Assembly: GCA_903910765.1 (NCBI GenBank)
Contig: CAIWBA010000291.1
Span: 62,001 to 126,000, forward strand
Source of the DNA: an uncultured Bacteroidota bacterium
GTDB lineage: Bacteria > Bacteroidota > Bacteroidia > Chitinophagales > Chitinophagaceae
Direction: 5' to 3'
Length of the DNA: 64,000 bases
In this document: positions 43,832-54,074 of the stretch, in pieces
How positions within the stretch are numbered: position 1 is the first letter of the stretch
Layout: every line of letters starts with the position of its first letter
Position numbers and translations under genes: made by a program
Notes under the pieces: generated by a model
Seen by the model: only the letters and a program-made list of their open reading frames with translations
Told to the model about the DNA's origin: nothing
The model's database searches: none

Positions 43832-45760
43832 ATGCAAAAAATTACAGTACTACTGCTTGCAGTGTGCTCAATTCTAATTGGGTCCATTGTTTCACCAGTT
43901 TTGGCACAAACGTGTCCAATCACACCACTCAGTACAACACCATACATCTTACTTGATTCAGAATATCAGGTAGGTAGTGTTGCTTCTGGTAAAACATATA
44001 TTGCAATATGTTATTCAAATCCAACCACTACTAGTATTACAGCCGTTCAATTTAGAGTTTGGTATGATACAGTAGCATTTGATGGAGCTACTCCAATTGT
44101 AACTTCATTAAATACCACATGGCCACAATCTCTAAATTATGTAGTAAATCCAGTTGAAGGTAATATTACAATTACACTAGTTTATACAGGTAGTGATTCA
44201 ACATTTACAATGCCTAGTAATAGACAGTTTCAAATTGAATTAAACCATTCTCCTAGTTTCTATACGTTCACAACAATTTCCCCAATGAAGGTTATTGGAA
44301 CAAGTTCATTTACTCCTAGATCAGCAAATGTAAATGGATTAGACGATAATTTAACCATGTACAGTTATGGTGGAGTTATGAAAATTGCTAAATTAAATTT
44401 CCACGGTACCTTTACTAATGTTACTGGAACTGGAGCTAAAAACTTAACCATTGCTCTACAGAAAAAACCTATTTCCGGTAGTACATGGACACAAGTTAAT
44501 ACCTATACAACAAATACGCTTGGTAGATTTAACTTAAGCGAATCAATTGATACTACTTTCTATTCAGCTAGATTATTTGTTAAAGGCGATACTCTTGGAA
44601 TAGGTAGTATTGTATCAATTGCTGATGCTCAAAAGGTTAATGATTATGTATTAGGTTTAGCAACTCCAACTGGATTTGATTTCTATACAGCAGATGTAAA
44701 TGGATCAAATAGTCTTTCAGTAGCTGATGCATATAGTATATTTGGAAGAATTGCTGGTCGCTTTACCTCATGGCCAAATCTAGTTAAAGAAGTATTGTTC
44801 TTTAATCAATCTGAATACTCAACAATTAATGGATCTCCGGCTAATTACCGATCGACTATCCCAGGTACAACAAACCTATATCACACAATTAGCGGTGGTG
44901 CTATAGATTCAGTTAATTTTTATGTAGCTGCACCTGGAGATGTTAATGGTACAGGTTATCATATGGCTCGATTAACTCCAATCTCTATTATTAATCCAGC
45001 AAATGCTCATAACTATATAATTGATGAAACAGTTTCATATGATAACTCTAGTCTAATTCAAATAGAGGTAAATTTACCAACTCTTTCAGTCGATGAAGGT
45101 AACTTAGTAAATGTACCAGTTACAATATTAACAAATGGTCAATCAATTGGATCATTACAATTAGCACTTAAATACGATCCATTACTATTAGAATTTAAAG
45201 GTTTAATAGCTAGTGCCAAATCTCAAAAATGGGTAACCTTTGTTAACACTGCCGATTCAACAATTGAATGGGGAGGATTTGATCCAGCCGGTAAAAACAA
45301 TTTATTAAGTAATGGAGATCAAGCAGTTACTCTACAATTTACTGCACTAAAACCTCAAGACCAATGGGGTAAAAGCCCTCTTTATACAACCCGTAAATTT
45401 GCTGGAAACTATAGTGCAAATGATGTAATCATTACTCCAACTAATGGAATGGTTCAAGTACTTAGAGTTTTAGGTGGAGGATTTAATATTAATAATGATC
45501 AAGATATGCAAGTTTATCCAAATCCAACTGAAGGAGAAATTCACATATCATTTAAAATACTTGAAGACACAAAAGCAATTGTATCAATATATGATATTAA
45601 TGGAACTCGTACTCTTGAAGTACTTAACGAACAATACATGCCAGCAGGTACCTATAAATACTCAGCAGATTTAGGTAACTTACAACCTGGAACATACACT
45701 GCAATTTTAGAAACAACTAGTTCTAAATTAGTAGCTAAGAGAATAATTAAAATAAAATAA
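43832..45760 (+). CDS. Secreted cohesin/dockerin-like protein with T9SS type A C-terminal sorting domain
   Basis: Signal peptide; ADVNGSNSLSVADAYSIFGRIAGRF; C-terminus VYPNPTEGEIHISFK...VSIYDINGTRTLEV...MPAGTYKYSADLGNLQPGTYTAIL...KLVAKRIIKIK. Confidence 0.8.
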   Translation: MQKITVLLLAVCSILIGSIVSPVLAQTCPITPLSTTPYILLDSEYQVGSVASGKTYIAICYSNPTTTSITAVQFRVWYDTVAFDGATPIVTSLNTTWPQSLNYVVNPVEGNITITLVYTGSDSTFTMPSNRQFQIELNHSPSFYTFTTISPMKVIGTSSFTPRSANVNGLDDNLTMYSYGGVMKIAKLNFHGTFTNVTGTGAKNLTIALQKKPISGSTWTQVNTYTTNTLGRFNLSESIDTTFYSARLFVKGDTLGIGSIVSIADAQKVNDYVLGLATPTGFDFYTADVNGSNSLSVADAYSIFGRIAGRFTSWPNLVKEVLFFNQSEYSTINGSPANYRSTIPGTTNLYHTISGGAIDSVNFYVAAPGDVNGTGYHMARLTPISIINPANAHNYIIDETVSYDNSSLIQIEVNLPTLSVDEGNLVNVPVTILTNGQSIGSLQLALKYDPLLLEFKGLIASAKSQKWVTFVNTADSTIEWGGFDPAGKNNLLSNGDQAVTLQFTALKPQDQWGKSPLYTTRKFAGNYSANDVIITPTNGMVQVLRVLGGGFNINNDQDMQVYPNPTEGEIHISFKILEDTKAIVSIYDINGTRTLEVLNEQYMPAGTYKYSADLGNLQPGTYTAILETTSSKLVAKRIIKIK

Positions 45761-45773
45761 CAACTAAACAATT

Positions 45774-46133
45774 ATGTCTGAAGAAACAAATGCAACTGAA
45801 ACCAATGATGGTACTTGGTCAGGATTAAAGAAAACCCTAATTACAACATTAACTACAGTTATATTAGGTGGCGGTACTTACTTAACTACTACTCTATTTG
45901 GAGGTCACTCTGAAGATAAGGAAGAGTCTAAATCTGAAGTAGCAGCACCAGTTGCAGCTGCACCAGCCGCAGCGCCTGTAGTAATTAACTTAACTCAAAA
46001 TCAAGAAAACACTCAACAGCAAAAAGCTGGTGGAACTACTACAATTATTAAAGAACGAATAGTTGAGAAACCAGTTGAGAAACCAGTTGAGAAAAAAGAA
46101 AAGAAGAGCGAAACTGAAGACGCTCCTTGGTAA
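45774..46133 (+). CDS. Membrane protein with Ala/Pro and KPVEK repeats
   Basis: TM LITTLTTVILGGGTYLTTTLFG; EKPVEKPVEKKEKK. Confidence 0.55.
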   Translation: MSEETNATETNDGTWSGLKKTLITTLTTVILGGGTYLTTTLFGGHSEDKEESKSEVAAPVAAAPAAAPVVINLTQNQENTQQQKAGGTTTIIKERIVEKPVEKPVEKKEKKSETEDAPW

Positions 46134-46150
46134 AAAAATAAATTAATAAA

Positions 46151-46510
46151 ATGGCAAGTTTAAAAGAAAAATTTAAAAGCTTTATCAGTACACCAGCTCC
46201 TGTAAAAGTAGAGGATAAAAACCGATTCTATTATATGCTTCAACAAATGCAGGCTAACAGATGGAGAATTACAGCAATCGTATTGGGATTGTTTACCTTG
46301 ATTATTGTTGGTATTAATACAGCAGTATTTGTTGGTGCATCGATTGCAGAAGATTGGAAAGAAATGTTACTTATTTTATTAGGTGCTTTCGTTGGTAACT
46401 TAAATAAAGTAGTTGACTACTGGTTTAATTCAGAAGATCGCGACAAAATGCTAATTCAAAAAGTTGACGAAGAAGATGGAACTTCTTTATCTAACACAAC
46501 TCAACAATAA
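46151..46510 (+). CDS. Small two-TM membrane protein (holin-like size)
   Basis: Two hydrophobic segments. Confidence 0.45.
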   Translation: MASLKEKFKSFISTPAPVKVEDKNRFYYMLQQMQANRWRITAIVLGLFTLIIVGINTAVFVGASIAEDWKEMLLILLGAFVGNLNKVVDYWFNSEDRDKMLIQKVDEEDGTSLSNTTQQ

Positions 46511-46516
46511 TATCAA

Positions 46517-47227
46517 ATGAAGTATTTACTATTAACACTTATATTTTTAACATCAAGCTTATGTATTGCTCAAGTCGGTTCTATCAAGACTGAGCAATAC
46601 CAAGCTGAGTTTGAAAAGAAGCAATCGATTGATGTTGTCTCTAACTATACTGACTCTTTACAATATCCTATTCAAATTTTAAAGATTGGTATCAATGAAG
46701 ATCTTTATGAAATGTATCCTGAACTTAAAGACAAAAGAGTTGGATTAGGTGTAGCTAATATTGTACTTGAATTTTTAGATATGACTAATCGCTTTGTATT
46801 TACTGAAGATAAATTGGAGATTAAAGAAAGAATGATTGCCCAATTTAAAGCATCAGCGAAAGGTTTTACTGAAAATGTAATTGATGGAAAAGGTAAAATT
46901 AAATTAGCAAAGTATTTTGTCTATATTGAGGTATATGATTTCTCAGTATCAGAAGATGAGGTTGTTAAAATAAACGGTACCTCTAAAACAACTCAAACAA
47001 CCAGATTAGGTTTACAAGTAAGATTTGTTGATGCTGAAACTGGCGAACTATTTACAGGAAGCGGTTTAGGAGAAGCATCAACTGTTAAAACTGCTTCTAT
47101 TTTGGACGATGTAACTGATATTAAATTTAACCAATCAACTATTGGTATAACAACTAAAAAAGCATTGGAAACTGCTGCTTCTAGAATTATATCTAGAATG
47201 ATTAAGAAGCAACTATTTAAAAACTAA
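46517..47227 (+). CDS. CsgG-like (curli transport family) secreted/outer-membrane protein
   Basis: Signal peptide; VGLGVANIVLEFLDMTNRFVFTED...GLQVRFVDAETGELFTGSGLGEAS. Confidence 0.6.
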   Translation: MKYLLLTLIFLTSSLCIAQVGSIKTEQYQAEFEKKQSIDVVSNYTDSLQYPIQILKIGINEDLYEMYPELKDKRVGLGVANIVLEFLDMTNRFVFTEDKLEIKERMIAQFKASAKGFTENVIDGKGKIKLAKYFVYIEVYDFSVSEDEVVKINGTSKTTQTTRLGLQVRFVDAETGELFTGSGLGEASTVKTASILDDVTDIKFNQSTIGITTKKALETAASRIISRMIKKQLFKN

Positions 47228-47228
47228 T

Positions 47229-48863
47229 ATGTATATAAAACATCTTATATTTGTAATTATATTATTGTGTACAGGATTGACAAGTTATTCCCAAACATTT
47301 AACTATTCATATACTGACCCATGTACTGGAGTTTTAAAAACTGTTCAAGTTCCAACTACTGGAGTTACGGTTAGTTATTATGGGCAATTACATACCTTTG
47401 ATCCTAGTGCATTCTATAGTGGAGAATTTGATTCATGGATGCAAGATGTTTATTCAAGTTATGGAGGTAACAATCCATGTGCAAGTATCGTTGGATTACC
47501 TGCAGCAATAAATATTGCACAGAATACTGCAATTAATTTTATTGGAATAGTAAATTCATTATCAGCGCTAAGCGATATGGCTGAGGCTGCAAGTGGAGGT
47601 GCTACTAATTTATTAGCAGGTATAGGAAGTGTTCAAAATTCTTCTGATAAAAAGAAAAATAATTCAAGCGGATCATCTTCTGAATCCTCTACCGGTTCTC
47701 AAGGACAATCTACCCAATCTTCTTCAGGAAATTCTGAATCTACCGCAAATTCTTCTAATACAGAAGGTTCAAATGGATCAAGTACTTCACAAGCTGGTAC
47801 TGAGTCAAGTAGTTCAAATTCAGGTACATCGGCTAATTCAACTGAGTCAAGTTCTGCTGGAAATTCAAGTGAATCAAATAGTTCAACTTCATCAAGCTCT
47901 AATGGATCTTCAACTAGCTCAACTAAACCTGAAGGATCTACTTCATCTAGTGAATCAGGTTCTTCAACTACTGAAAGTTCAACTGGAACTAGCGGATCAA
48001 CCTCTTCAACTGGAACTAGCGGATCAACTGGAACTGGAAGTTCAGATAAATCAAATGGATCAGGCGGTGCAAGTGATGCAAATAACCCGCCTTCTTCAAA
48101 CTCTAGTGAATCTGCTAAATCTGAAACAGGTGGAGGAAAGACTAATATTTTAGGAGGATCTGTAAGTTCAATTGTTGGTGCAACTTCAAATAGTGGTGCA
48201 AAATCTTCTTCTAATAAAAATGGTAATAGACCTAGTATATTAGCAAATAGCGATTTTGTAGGTTTCAATTTTAAAAATACAGATGTAAAAGTTGGAGGTA
48301 AAGTAACCGGCGGATATTCATCAATGCGATGGGATGGTAAACGAGCTCATGGAGTTATGGCAGATTATACAACTGCACTAAAGGGTCCAAATATTACTGG
48401 GTTCTATGCATTTATTAGAAAACGTAGAATTGATTTAATATCAACTACCTTAACGTTGGGATTTGATAAAAAGACTTCAATATATGGAACACTTGCAGTT
48501 GGTCAATTATATAGTTTTAAAAAGCCTAAAAAGTTAAAAGCAGTTTGGATGATAACTGCTTCATATGGTAATGTGTATGGAGAATCATTTATAGGAACTG
48601 CTGCAATTGTTGGAGGTATGTATGATATTAAATTATCAAAAAGAATAGATGTTAAATTACTTGGACTTTACGTATACGCCCCATACGTAAGTTATTATAA
48701 TGATATATTACTTAAGTCTCCTCATGTAGTACTACCAATTATTGGTACGAATATTGCAATAACTAAAAGATTTAAGATTAATATAAATGGTGGAGGCGCT
48801 TGGGCAATAAAAGAAAATGCTTTAAATTATACAATAATGATGGGCACACGTTTAGCAATATGA
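47229..48863 (+). CDS. Secreted protein: Ser-rich linker plus C-terminal beta-barrel-like domain
   Basis: Signal MYIKHLIFVIILLCTGLTSYSQ; ~170-residue S/G/T/N-rich linker. Confidence 0.6.
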   Translation: MYIKHLIFVIILLCTGLTSYSQTFNYSYTDPCTGVLKTVQVPTTGVTVSYYGQLHTFDPSAFYSGEFDSWMQDVYSSYGGNNPCASIVGLPAAINIAQNTAINFIGIVNSLSALSDMAEAASGGATNLLAGIGSVQNSSDKKKNNSSGSSSESSTGSQGQSTQSSSGNSESTANSSNTEGSNGSSTSQAGTESSSSNSGTSANSTESSSAGNSSESNSSTSSSSNGSSTSSTKPEGSTSSSESGSSTTESSTGTSGSTSSTGTSGSTGTGSSDKSNGSGGASDANNPPSSNSSESAKSETGGGKTNILGGSVSSIVGATSNSGAKSSSNKNGNRPSILANSDFVGFNFKNTDVKVGGKVTGGYSSMRWDGKRAHGVMADYTTALKGPNITGFYAFIRKRRIDLISTTLTLGFDKKTSIYGTLAVGQLYSFKKPKKLKAVWMITASYGNVYGESFIGTAAIVGGMYDIKLSKRIDVKLLGLYVYAPYVSYYNDILLKSPHVVLPIIGTNIAITKRFKININGGGAWAIKENALNYTIMMGTRLAI

Positions 48864-50029
48864 GAAAACTAATAATTATATTTTTAATAGTAGTTAATAC
48901 TATCTATGCTCAAGAGTTTAAATATTCTGGAGTTATTTACAATGCAGCAGAAGTAGGTATGCAAAATATACCTGTTAAATTGTATGGAAAACGTACAGCA
49001 ATGTATAGTATCAACCAACCAACATATACTGCTTATCCATATAATGTTGGTACAGTAGTTCCATCGTCAGATGATGCAACTCACGGTCCTTTTAATATAG
49101 GATTTACATTTAACTTCTTTGGTATAAATTATACACAATTCTATATAGGATCAAATGGTTGGATTGGATTTAGTCCTGGTCAAACAACTGGATATACTGC
49201 TGCCTTTATTCCAAACTCAGGTTCTCCATTAAATTGTATATTAGCTGATTGGGAAGATTTATTACCAGGAGCTTCTAATATTTACTATCAAACCGTAGGA
49301 ACTCTACCTAACCGAAAATTAGTAGTATCATTTTATCAAGTTCCTCACTATAGCTGCGCTGGAAATTTGCATACTTTTCAATTTGTATTAAGTGAAGGAT
49401 CAAATGCTATTCAAATAAATTACTTATCTAAACCTCAATGTGGAACCAATAATGCTACAGCTGGTTTAATTGGAACTGCATATACAACAGTTGCTCCATT
49501 AGGCGGAAATAATGCAGTACAGTGGACAGAAACAAGTTCATCATATGGTTTTACACAAGCTTCTCCTGAAACTGTATTTTCTCTTAAAGGACTATTTTTA
49601 ACAAATGCAGCTGGTACATATTCAGTAGAGTCAGGATTAGATATTAATTCATATCAATTTCAATTAAGAATTGACTCTATACCATCCGCTGTATTATCAT
49701 CAACTGCTGCAAATATTCCAGTTAACTTAGCATTAGGTACCGCTACCGTTAATGCAAAAAAATATTATATGGCAGATGTTAATAATGATTCTAGATTTAC
49801 AGTATCTGATTCATATTATATTTATGGAATGATGTCAGGTAGATTTTTTAATTGGAAGAACACTGTGCCTAAATATAGAATATTTAATCCAACTGAATGG
49901 AACATAATAAAAATAAGTAATTTAGATTTAAGGATTACTTATCCAGGAGTTCAAAGTATTTTACTTAATAGCCCAGTGAATAATGGAACAAGCAATTTTT
50001 ATTTACTACGAACCGGATTTATAAACTAA
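48860..50029 (+). CDS. Secreted dockerin-like adhesin
   Basis: ATG at 48860; signal peptide; ADVNNDSRFTVSDSYYIYGMMSGRFFNW matches motif in 43832-45760 protein. Confidence 0.6.
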   Translation: MRKLIIIFLIVVNTIYAQEFKYSGVIYNAAEVGMQNIPVKLYGKRTAMYSINQPTYTAYPYNVGTVVPSSDDATHGPFNIGFTFNFFGINYTQFYIGSNGWIGFSPGQTTGYTAAFIPNSGSPLNCILADWEDLLPGASNIYYQTVGTLPNRKLVVSFYQVPHYSCAGNLHTFQFVLSEGSNAIQINYLSKPQCGTNNATAGLIGTAYTTVAPLGGNNAVQWTETSSSYGFTQASPETVFSLKGLFLTNAAGTYSVESGLDINSYQFQLRIDSIPSAVLSSTAANIPVNLALGTATVNAKKYYMADVNNDSRFTVSDSYYIYGMMSGRFFNWKNTVPKYRIFNPTEWNIIKISNLDLRITYPGVQSILLNSPVNNGTSNFYLLRTGFIN

Positions 50030-50850
50030 TGAAGACTTTATTATTAATTTTACTTTTACCTATAGTGTTGTTAGCTCAGCCAACACCAACTGTTGCTCCT
50101 GCGCCAGCTCCTGCTCAAGATTTTGGAAATACTCAAAATAATGTAATAGGTGCTCAGGGTAGATCGTTTGGAGGAGGGTCTTTAGTTAAACCCAATCCAA
50201 TGCTTACAGCGGCTGACTTTGCTTTAATAGGAGGTCCGACTTACGAAGCTTTTAAATTTAGACCTGGAGTTGGTATAGGATATAGTAAAATAAATGCAGG
50301 TAAAGGATTTGGGGTCAATACGATTATAACCTTTGATTTAACACAACAAACATACTCATTTTATTATAGAAAAAATAAATGGTACTATCATTATAACTTA
50401 GGTCGAATGGGAATGACTTTTAATATGGGATTAAGTGCAACTAGAGTATGGGAACCTAAGAAGGTAAAAAAACTAACATTTGGTATTCAAATGGGATGGT
50501 CAGTAATTAGTGGTGATTATGCTTGGTTCAGAGGTGGAAAAAAATATTCAAATAATGCTTATCTTATCTCTTTACCATATTGTGTTTTAATTGCTCAAAA
50601 AGAATTTGTATTAAATAAAAGAATTGATTGGAGGCCAGAAGCTTTCATAACACTAGGTTCTCCTTACTATGATATTGATAATAACTTCTTTAGTAAATCA
50701 AATACATTTAATGCAGTAATTGGAAATAACCTTGCATTTAAGGTACATAAAAAATTCAAGCTTAATATTGATTGGCGAATGAATATGAACACTACTCCTA
50801 AATGGGGTCTAATGCACAATATCCTTATTGGAACAAATCTTAAATTTTAA
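50029..50850 (+). CDS. Secreted/outer-membrane beta-barrel-like protein
   Basis: Signal peptide; amphipathic strands with C-terminal LIGTNLKF. Confidence 0.5.
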   Translation: MKTLLLILLLPIVLLAQPTPTVAPAPAPAQDFGNTQNNVIGAQGRSFGGGSLVKPNPMLTAADFALIGGPTYEAFKFRPGVGIGYSKINAGKGFGVNTIITFDLTQQTYSFYYRKNKWYYHYNLGRMGMTFNMGLSATRVWEPKKVKKLTFGIQMGWSVISGDYAWFRGGKKYSNNAYLISLPYCVLIAQKEFVLNKRIDWRPEAFITLGSPYYDIDNNFFSKSNTFNAVIGNNLAFKVHKKFKLNIDWRMNMNTTPKWGLMHNILIGTNLKF

Positions 50851-50852
50851 TT

Positions 50853-51299
50853 ATGAAAAAACTATTATTACTACTATTATTACCATTATCCTCTTTAGGG
50901 CAAGAATGTGTTAAGGTTGATACAGTTTACGTAACTGCTAAAGTTCGTGAACTTAAAACCAAGGATGTATTGTTTGGTATCAAACAAATAGCTGAAGAAG
51001 AATTACAGACTAAATTTTGTCTATCTGAAACAGGCGGTCCTATTATGATAGAGGTGTATTATTTTGGACTTCCTAAATCTACATTTAGAATTGCAGGTAT
51101 TGAAAGGTCAAATACAACAACTCAAGTAGGTATCCGGTTATTTTATAATGGAGTAAAGTATGAAGGTATTGGAGAATCAGAGGTTGAAGTTAGAGCAATG
51201 TTAGTTGAGTTAACTGACGGTATTCCATTTTCAAAGATGACAGTTTCAAGTTCAATAAAGAAGGCAATCTCTGAGTGTATCCTAAAAATGCCTAAATAA
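50853..51299 (+). CDS. Secreted hypothetical protein of the CsgG-like operon
   Basis: Signal peptide MKKLLLLLLLPLSSLGQ; position. Confidence 0.5.
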   Translation: MKKLLLLLLLPLSSLGQECVKVDTVYVTAKVRELKTKDVLFGIKQIAEEELQTKFCLSETGGPIMIEVYYFGLPKSTFRIAGIERSNTTTQVGIRLFYNGVKYEGIGESEVEVRAMLVELTDGIPFSKMTVSSSIKKAISECILKMPK

Positions 51300-51366
51300 A
51301 AATTAAAATTTGGGAAACAACTTTAATTAGTTGAGTACAATAATATAAATTTAATATTATAACTCA

Positions 51367-51609
51367 ATGGATCAACAAGTTAAAGTAGGCCTTGAAAATT
51401 CAAGCCCAATTATTTGCGAAAGCTGCGGTGGAGACACGTTCAGAGAAGCAACGTACCTAAGAAAGATTTCTAGATTATTAACTGGTTCTCAAGAGGACAT
51501 GATTGTTCCTGTACCTACATTTACCTGTGCAAAGTGTTCTCATGTAAATGAACAGTTTCAAGTACAGGATGCAAAACCTCAACCTACTGATCCTAAAATA
51601 ATTTCATAG
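51367..51609 (+). CDS. Zinc-ribbon protein
   Basis: CESCGGD...CAKCSH. Confidence 0.55.
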   Translation: MDQQVKVGLENSSPIICESCGGDTFREATYLRKISRLLTGSQEDMIVPVPTFTCAKCSHVNEQFQVQDAKPQPTDPKIIS

Positions 51610-51610
51610 T

Positions 51611-52291
51611 ATGGAGATTACGTTTATATCAGACACCCATCATATTGTTTCAAATCAAGAAGACCGAGACGATTTAACTCTACTTTTACCAGGTGGACCA
51701 ATTCTTGTGCATGCTGGTGATATGAGCGGTCGTGGAACTGAATCTGAAATTAGGAGATTCCTAGACTGGTTTAGTTCTCTTCCATATATGCATAAAATCT
51801 TAATTGCAGGTAACCATGACTTCTTTTTTGAAATTGCAAAACCTGAATTAGTAGCAGCGTTATTGGCAGACTATCCTGAAGTTACCTACTTAAATGATAG
51901 TGGGGTTACAATTGAAGGTATTAAATTTTGGGGTAGTCCAGTAACTCCATGGTTCCATAATTGGGCATTTAACCGATATCCTCAAGAAATTGAGGCTCAT
52001 TGGGATCTTATACCTAATGATACTGATGTCTTAATAACGCATGGACCTCCTCAAGGAATCCTGGATAAAACAATAAGAGAAGGTTGGAGCGTAGGTTGTA
52101 AATACCTATTAAAGGTAGTAAATCGAGTTAATCCTAAAGTTCATGTGTTTGGCCACATTCATGAAGGTATGGGCCAAACTCAAATAGGTGGTACTATTTT
52201 TATTAATGCAGCAGTAGTTGATGAACGATATCACCTATGGCATAATAAACCATCAGTCATTAACGTTGAACCAAAATTTCCAACTTTTTAG
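51611..52291 (+). CDS. Calcineurin-like metallophosphoesterase
   Basis: ISDTHH, VHAGDMSG, IAGNHDFFF, VLITHGPP, HVFGHIHEG. Confidence 0.85.
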   Translation: MEITFISDTHHIVSNQEDRDDLTLLLPGGPILVHAGDMSGRGTESEIRRFLDWFSSLPYMHKILIAGNHDFFFEIAKPELVAALLADYPEVTYLNDSGVTIEGIKFWGSPVTPWFHNWAFNRYPQEIEAHWDLIPNDTDVLITHGPPQGILDKTIREGWSVGCKYLLKVVNRVNPKVHVFGHIHEGMGQTQIGGTIFINAAVVDERYHLWHNKPSVINVEPKFPTF

Positions 52292-52305
52292 TATACTAAT
52301 AAAAG

Positions 52306-52524
52306 ATGAGTCAGAGCAATAGTAAAACATATAATTTTAGATTAGGTAGTTTATATCCAATATTTGCATTTTGCACAGCAATGATAGGTTATACAATTTA
52401 TAGTAGTGTAGGTTGGAGTATCTTAGATTTTCTATTTGCTCCATTTGCTTGGATGAAGTGGTTAGTTATGCATCAAGTAAATATTACAATTATTAAAGAA
52501 ACCTTTTCTTTTTTTATACAATAA
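52306..52524 (+). CDS. Small membrane protein
   Basis: ORF track, TM. Confidence 0.45.
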   Translation: MSQSNSKTYNFRLGSLYPIFAFCTAMIGYTIYSSVGWSILDFLFAPFAWMKWLVMHQVNITIIKETFSFFIQ

Positions 52525-52533
52525 TAAAACCCA

Positions 52534-53193
52534 ATGATTAAAAATAGAACACCATATCTTGGTAAAATTAGACTAGCTCTACAAAAATTTCCTTACTATA
52601 CTGGAAATGACAAATTAAATAAAGTCCACTTAAATTTAGGATTTATTAAATTAGTAAGCCGAATTACTCCAGTTAGAGATGAAAATGGTTGGGTTGTAAA
52701 TCCTAATACAGTTAAATTAATAGAGCAGAATACTGGTCTAAAGGTGAGACCTTATACAGTAGATGATGGAGGTCCTAGAGATAAGTTTACTCTTTACAAT
52801 TCGTGTATTCATCCTGACGGTCATTATGTGGGATCTATTGAAGATGGTTTATGGTATTACGATATGAAATTACGAGCAACTAAAGGTTCGCATCCACATA
52901 CTGCATGGTCTAAGGAAACTAAAAAATGGACAGGATATTCTCACCGAGCATATAGTTCATTTGGAAAAGGAGACAAGCTATTTATTGCAAATTGGGTTCC
53001 AACTGATTCTGAATTAGATGACTATATACAATATTATAAAAAGGACCTAAGTAAATGGAATCCAAACAGTGACTTAACCTTTAATCAATGGGTTGCTGAG
53101 TATATTCCATTTAATCTTAGAGGATCCAAGACAATAAGTTCGTATGAACAAGCTTATGAAGCTGCTGTTAATTTTGCAAAATATGTAAGCTAA
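52534..53193 (+). CDS. Hypothetical protein
   Basis: ORF track. Confidence 0.6.
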   Translation: MIKNRTPYLGKIRLALQKFPYYTGNDKLNKVHLNLGFIKLVSRITPVRDENGWVVNPNTVKLIEQNTGLKVRPYTVDDGGPRDKFTLYNSCIHPDGHYVGSIEDGLWYYDMKLRATKGSHPHTAWSKETKKWTGYSHRAYSSFGKGDKLFIANWVPTDSELDDYIQYYKKDLSKWNPNSDLTFNQWVAEYIPFNLRGSKTISSYEQAYEAAVNFAKYVS

Positions 53194-53454
53194 ATGAAAA
53201 AAGGTTCCCAAATCAGAGCTGAAATATTAGATAAGGACTTACGTAATTTAGCTGCTGAATTTACAGAGAAATTAGAAACAGATCCATACCAACCAGGAGT
53301 GATTCATCCTCAAATATACCCAGACGATCTACAAGAAGTAGTAGAAGATCTATTCTACATTAGGGGTTATTCTGAATCAGTTATTAAAATCAAAAGAAAT
53401 AAAGACGGAGTTTCAATTTCAGTTGAAGTATTAGACCGTACTGGGAATAAATAA
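53194..53454 (+). CDS. Hypothetical protein
   Basis: ORF track. Confidence 0.5.
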   Translation: MKKGSQIRAEILDKDLRNLAAEFTEKLETDPYQPGVIHPQIYPDDLQEVVEDLFYIRGYSESVIKIKRNKDGVSISVEVLDRTGNK

Positions 53455-53472
53455 CCAAAAGTTAATTACCTA

Positions 53473-54006
53473 GTGAAAGCCAAGCCATTTAAACAATTTG
53501 TATCTGAGTCAATTAATCGTAATGCTGCTGACCTTAGTGTAGAAGTTGAAGAGTGTATTTTTTTAATAAATGGCATAATTTATTCAACTATGATTAAGGT
53601 TGAGGCAACTACTGAAATTGAAGCTGATGATTATGAACATGAGTATGCTGGAGTTAGTGATTGGTGGTTAACTGATATTGAAATTTGCGAAAAGTTTAAA
53701 GATCCAGAGATTAATCAGCTAGTATTAGATGACTTGTCAACGGTTACTAACTTATATAGTTATGGACTTAACGATTCTCCTGGAATTACAAAAGACTCAA
53801 TAATCTTTGATTCAATATTTAAGCATGAAATGGTCGATGTTCAAAATCCAGAATTTGGTCAGGTGTTAGAGACTCTTAGGTCTCAAGTAAACAACTTTAA
53901 TTCTACTAGACAGTATACAGAATTAACAAGTGATTTTGTTAGTCGGGTTGAAAACGCTCTATATGATGAAATTAAGCATATAGAAAACGGTAGATATGAA
54001 TGGTAA
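53473..54006 (+). CDS. Tagged hypothetical protein (GTG start)
   Basis: MKAKPFKQFVSESINRN. Confidence 0.65.
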   Translation: MKAKPFKQFVSESINRNAADLSVEVEECIFLINGIIYSTMIKVEATTEIEADDYEHEYAGVSDWWLTDIEICEKFKDPEINQLVLDDLSTVTNLYSYGLNDSPGITKDSIIFDSIFKHEMVDVQNPEFGQVLETLRSQVNNFNSTRQYTELTSDFVSRVENALYDEIKHIENGRYEW

Positions 54007-54074
54007 TTAATTATTGGGCTGAGGTTATAATGGCTTGGTTATTAGATAAATAACTACAAATAATTAATTTTACT

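Noticed and set aside
46151-46510. MASLKEKFKSFISTPAP as another capsid-tagged protein
   Set aside because: Similar start, but no acidic residue at the cleavage position and the protein is clearly transmembrane.
47629-48268. Alternative-frame ORFs (+ 174 aa and - 189 aa) over the Ser-rich linker
   Set aside because: Low-complexity codon repetition opens other frames; translations are biased (L/Q-rich, E/D/P-rich) and lack starts or signals of their own.
51611-52291. Metallophosphoesterase as a dedicated anti-defence enzyme
   Set aside because: Calcineurin-like phosphoesterases are common in phages with many roles; nothing in the sequence points to a specific defence target.
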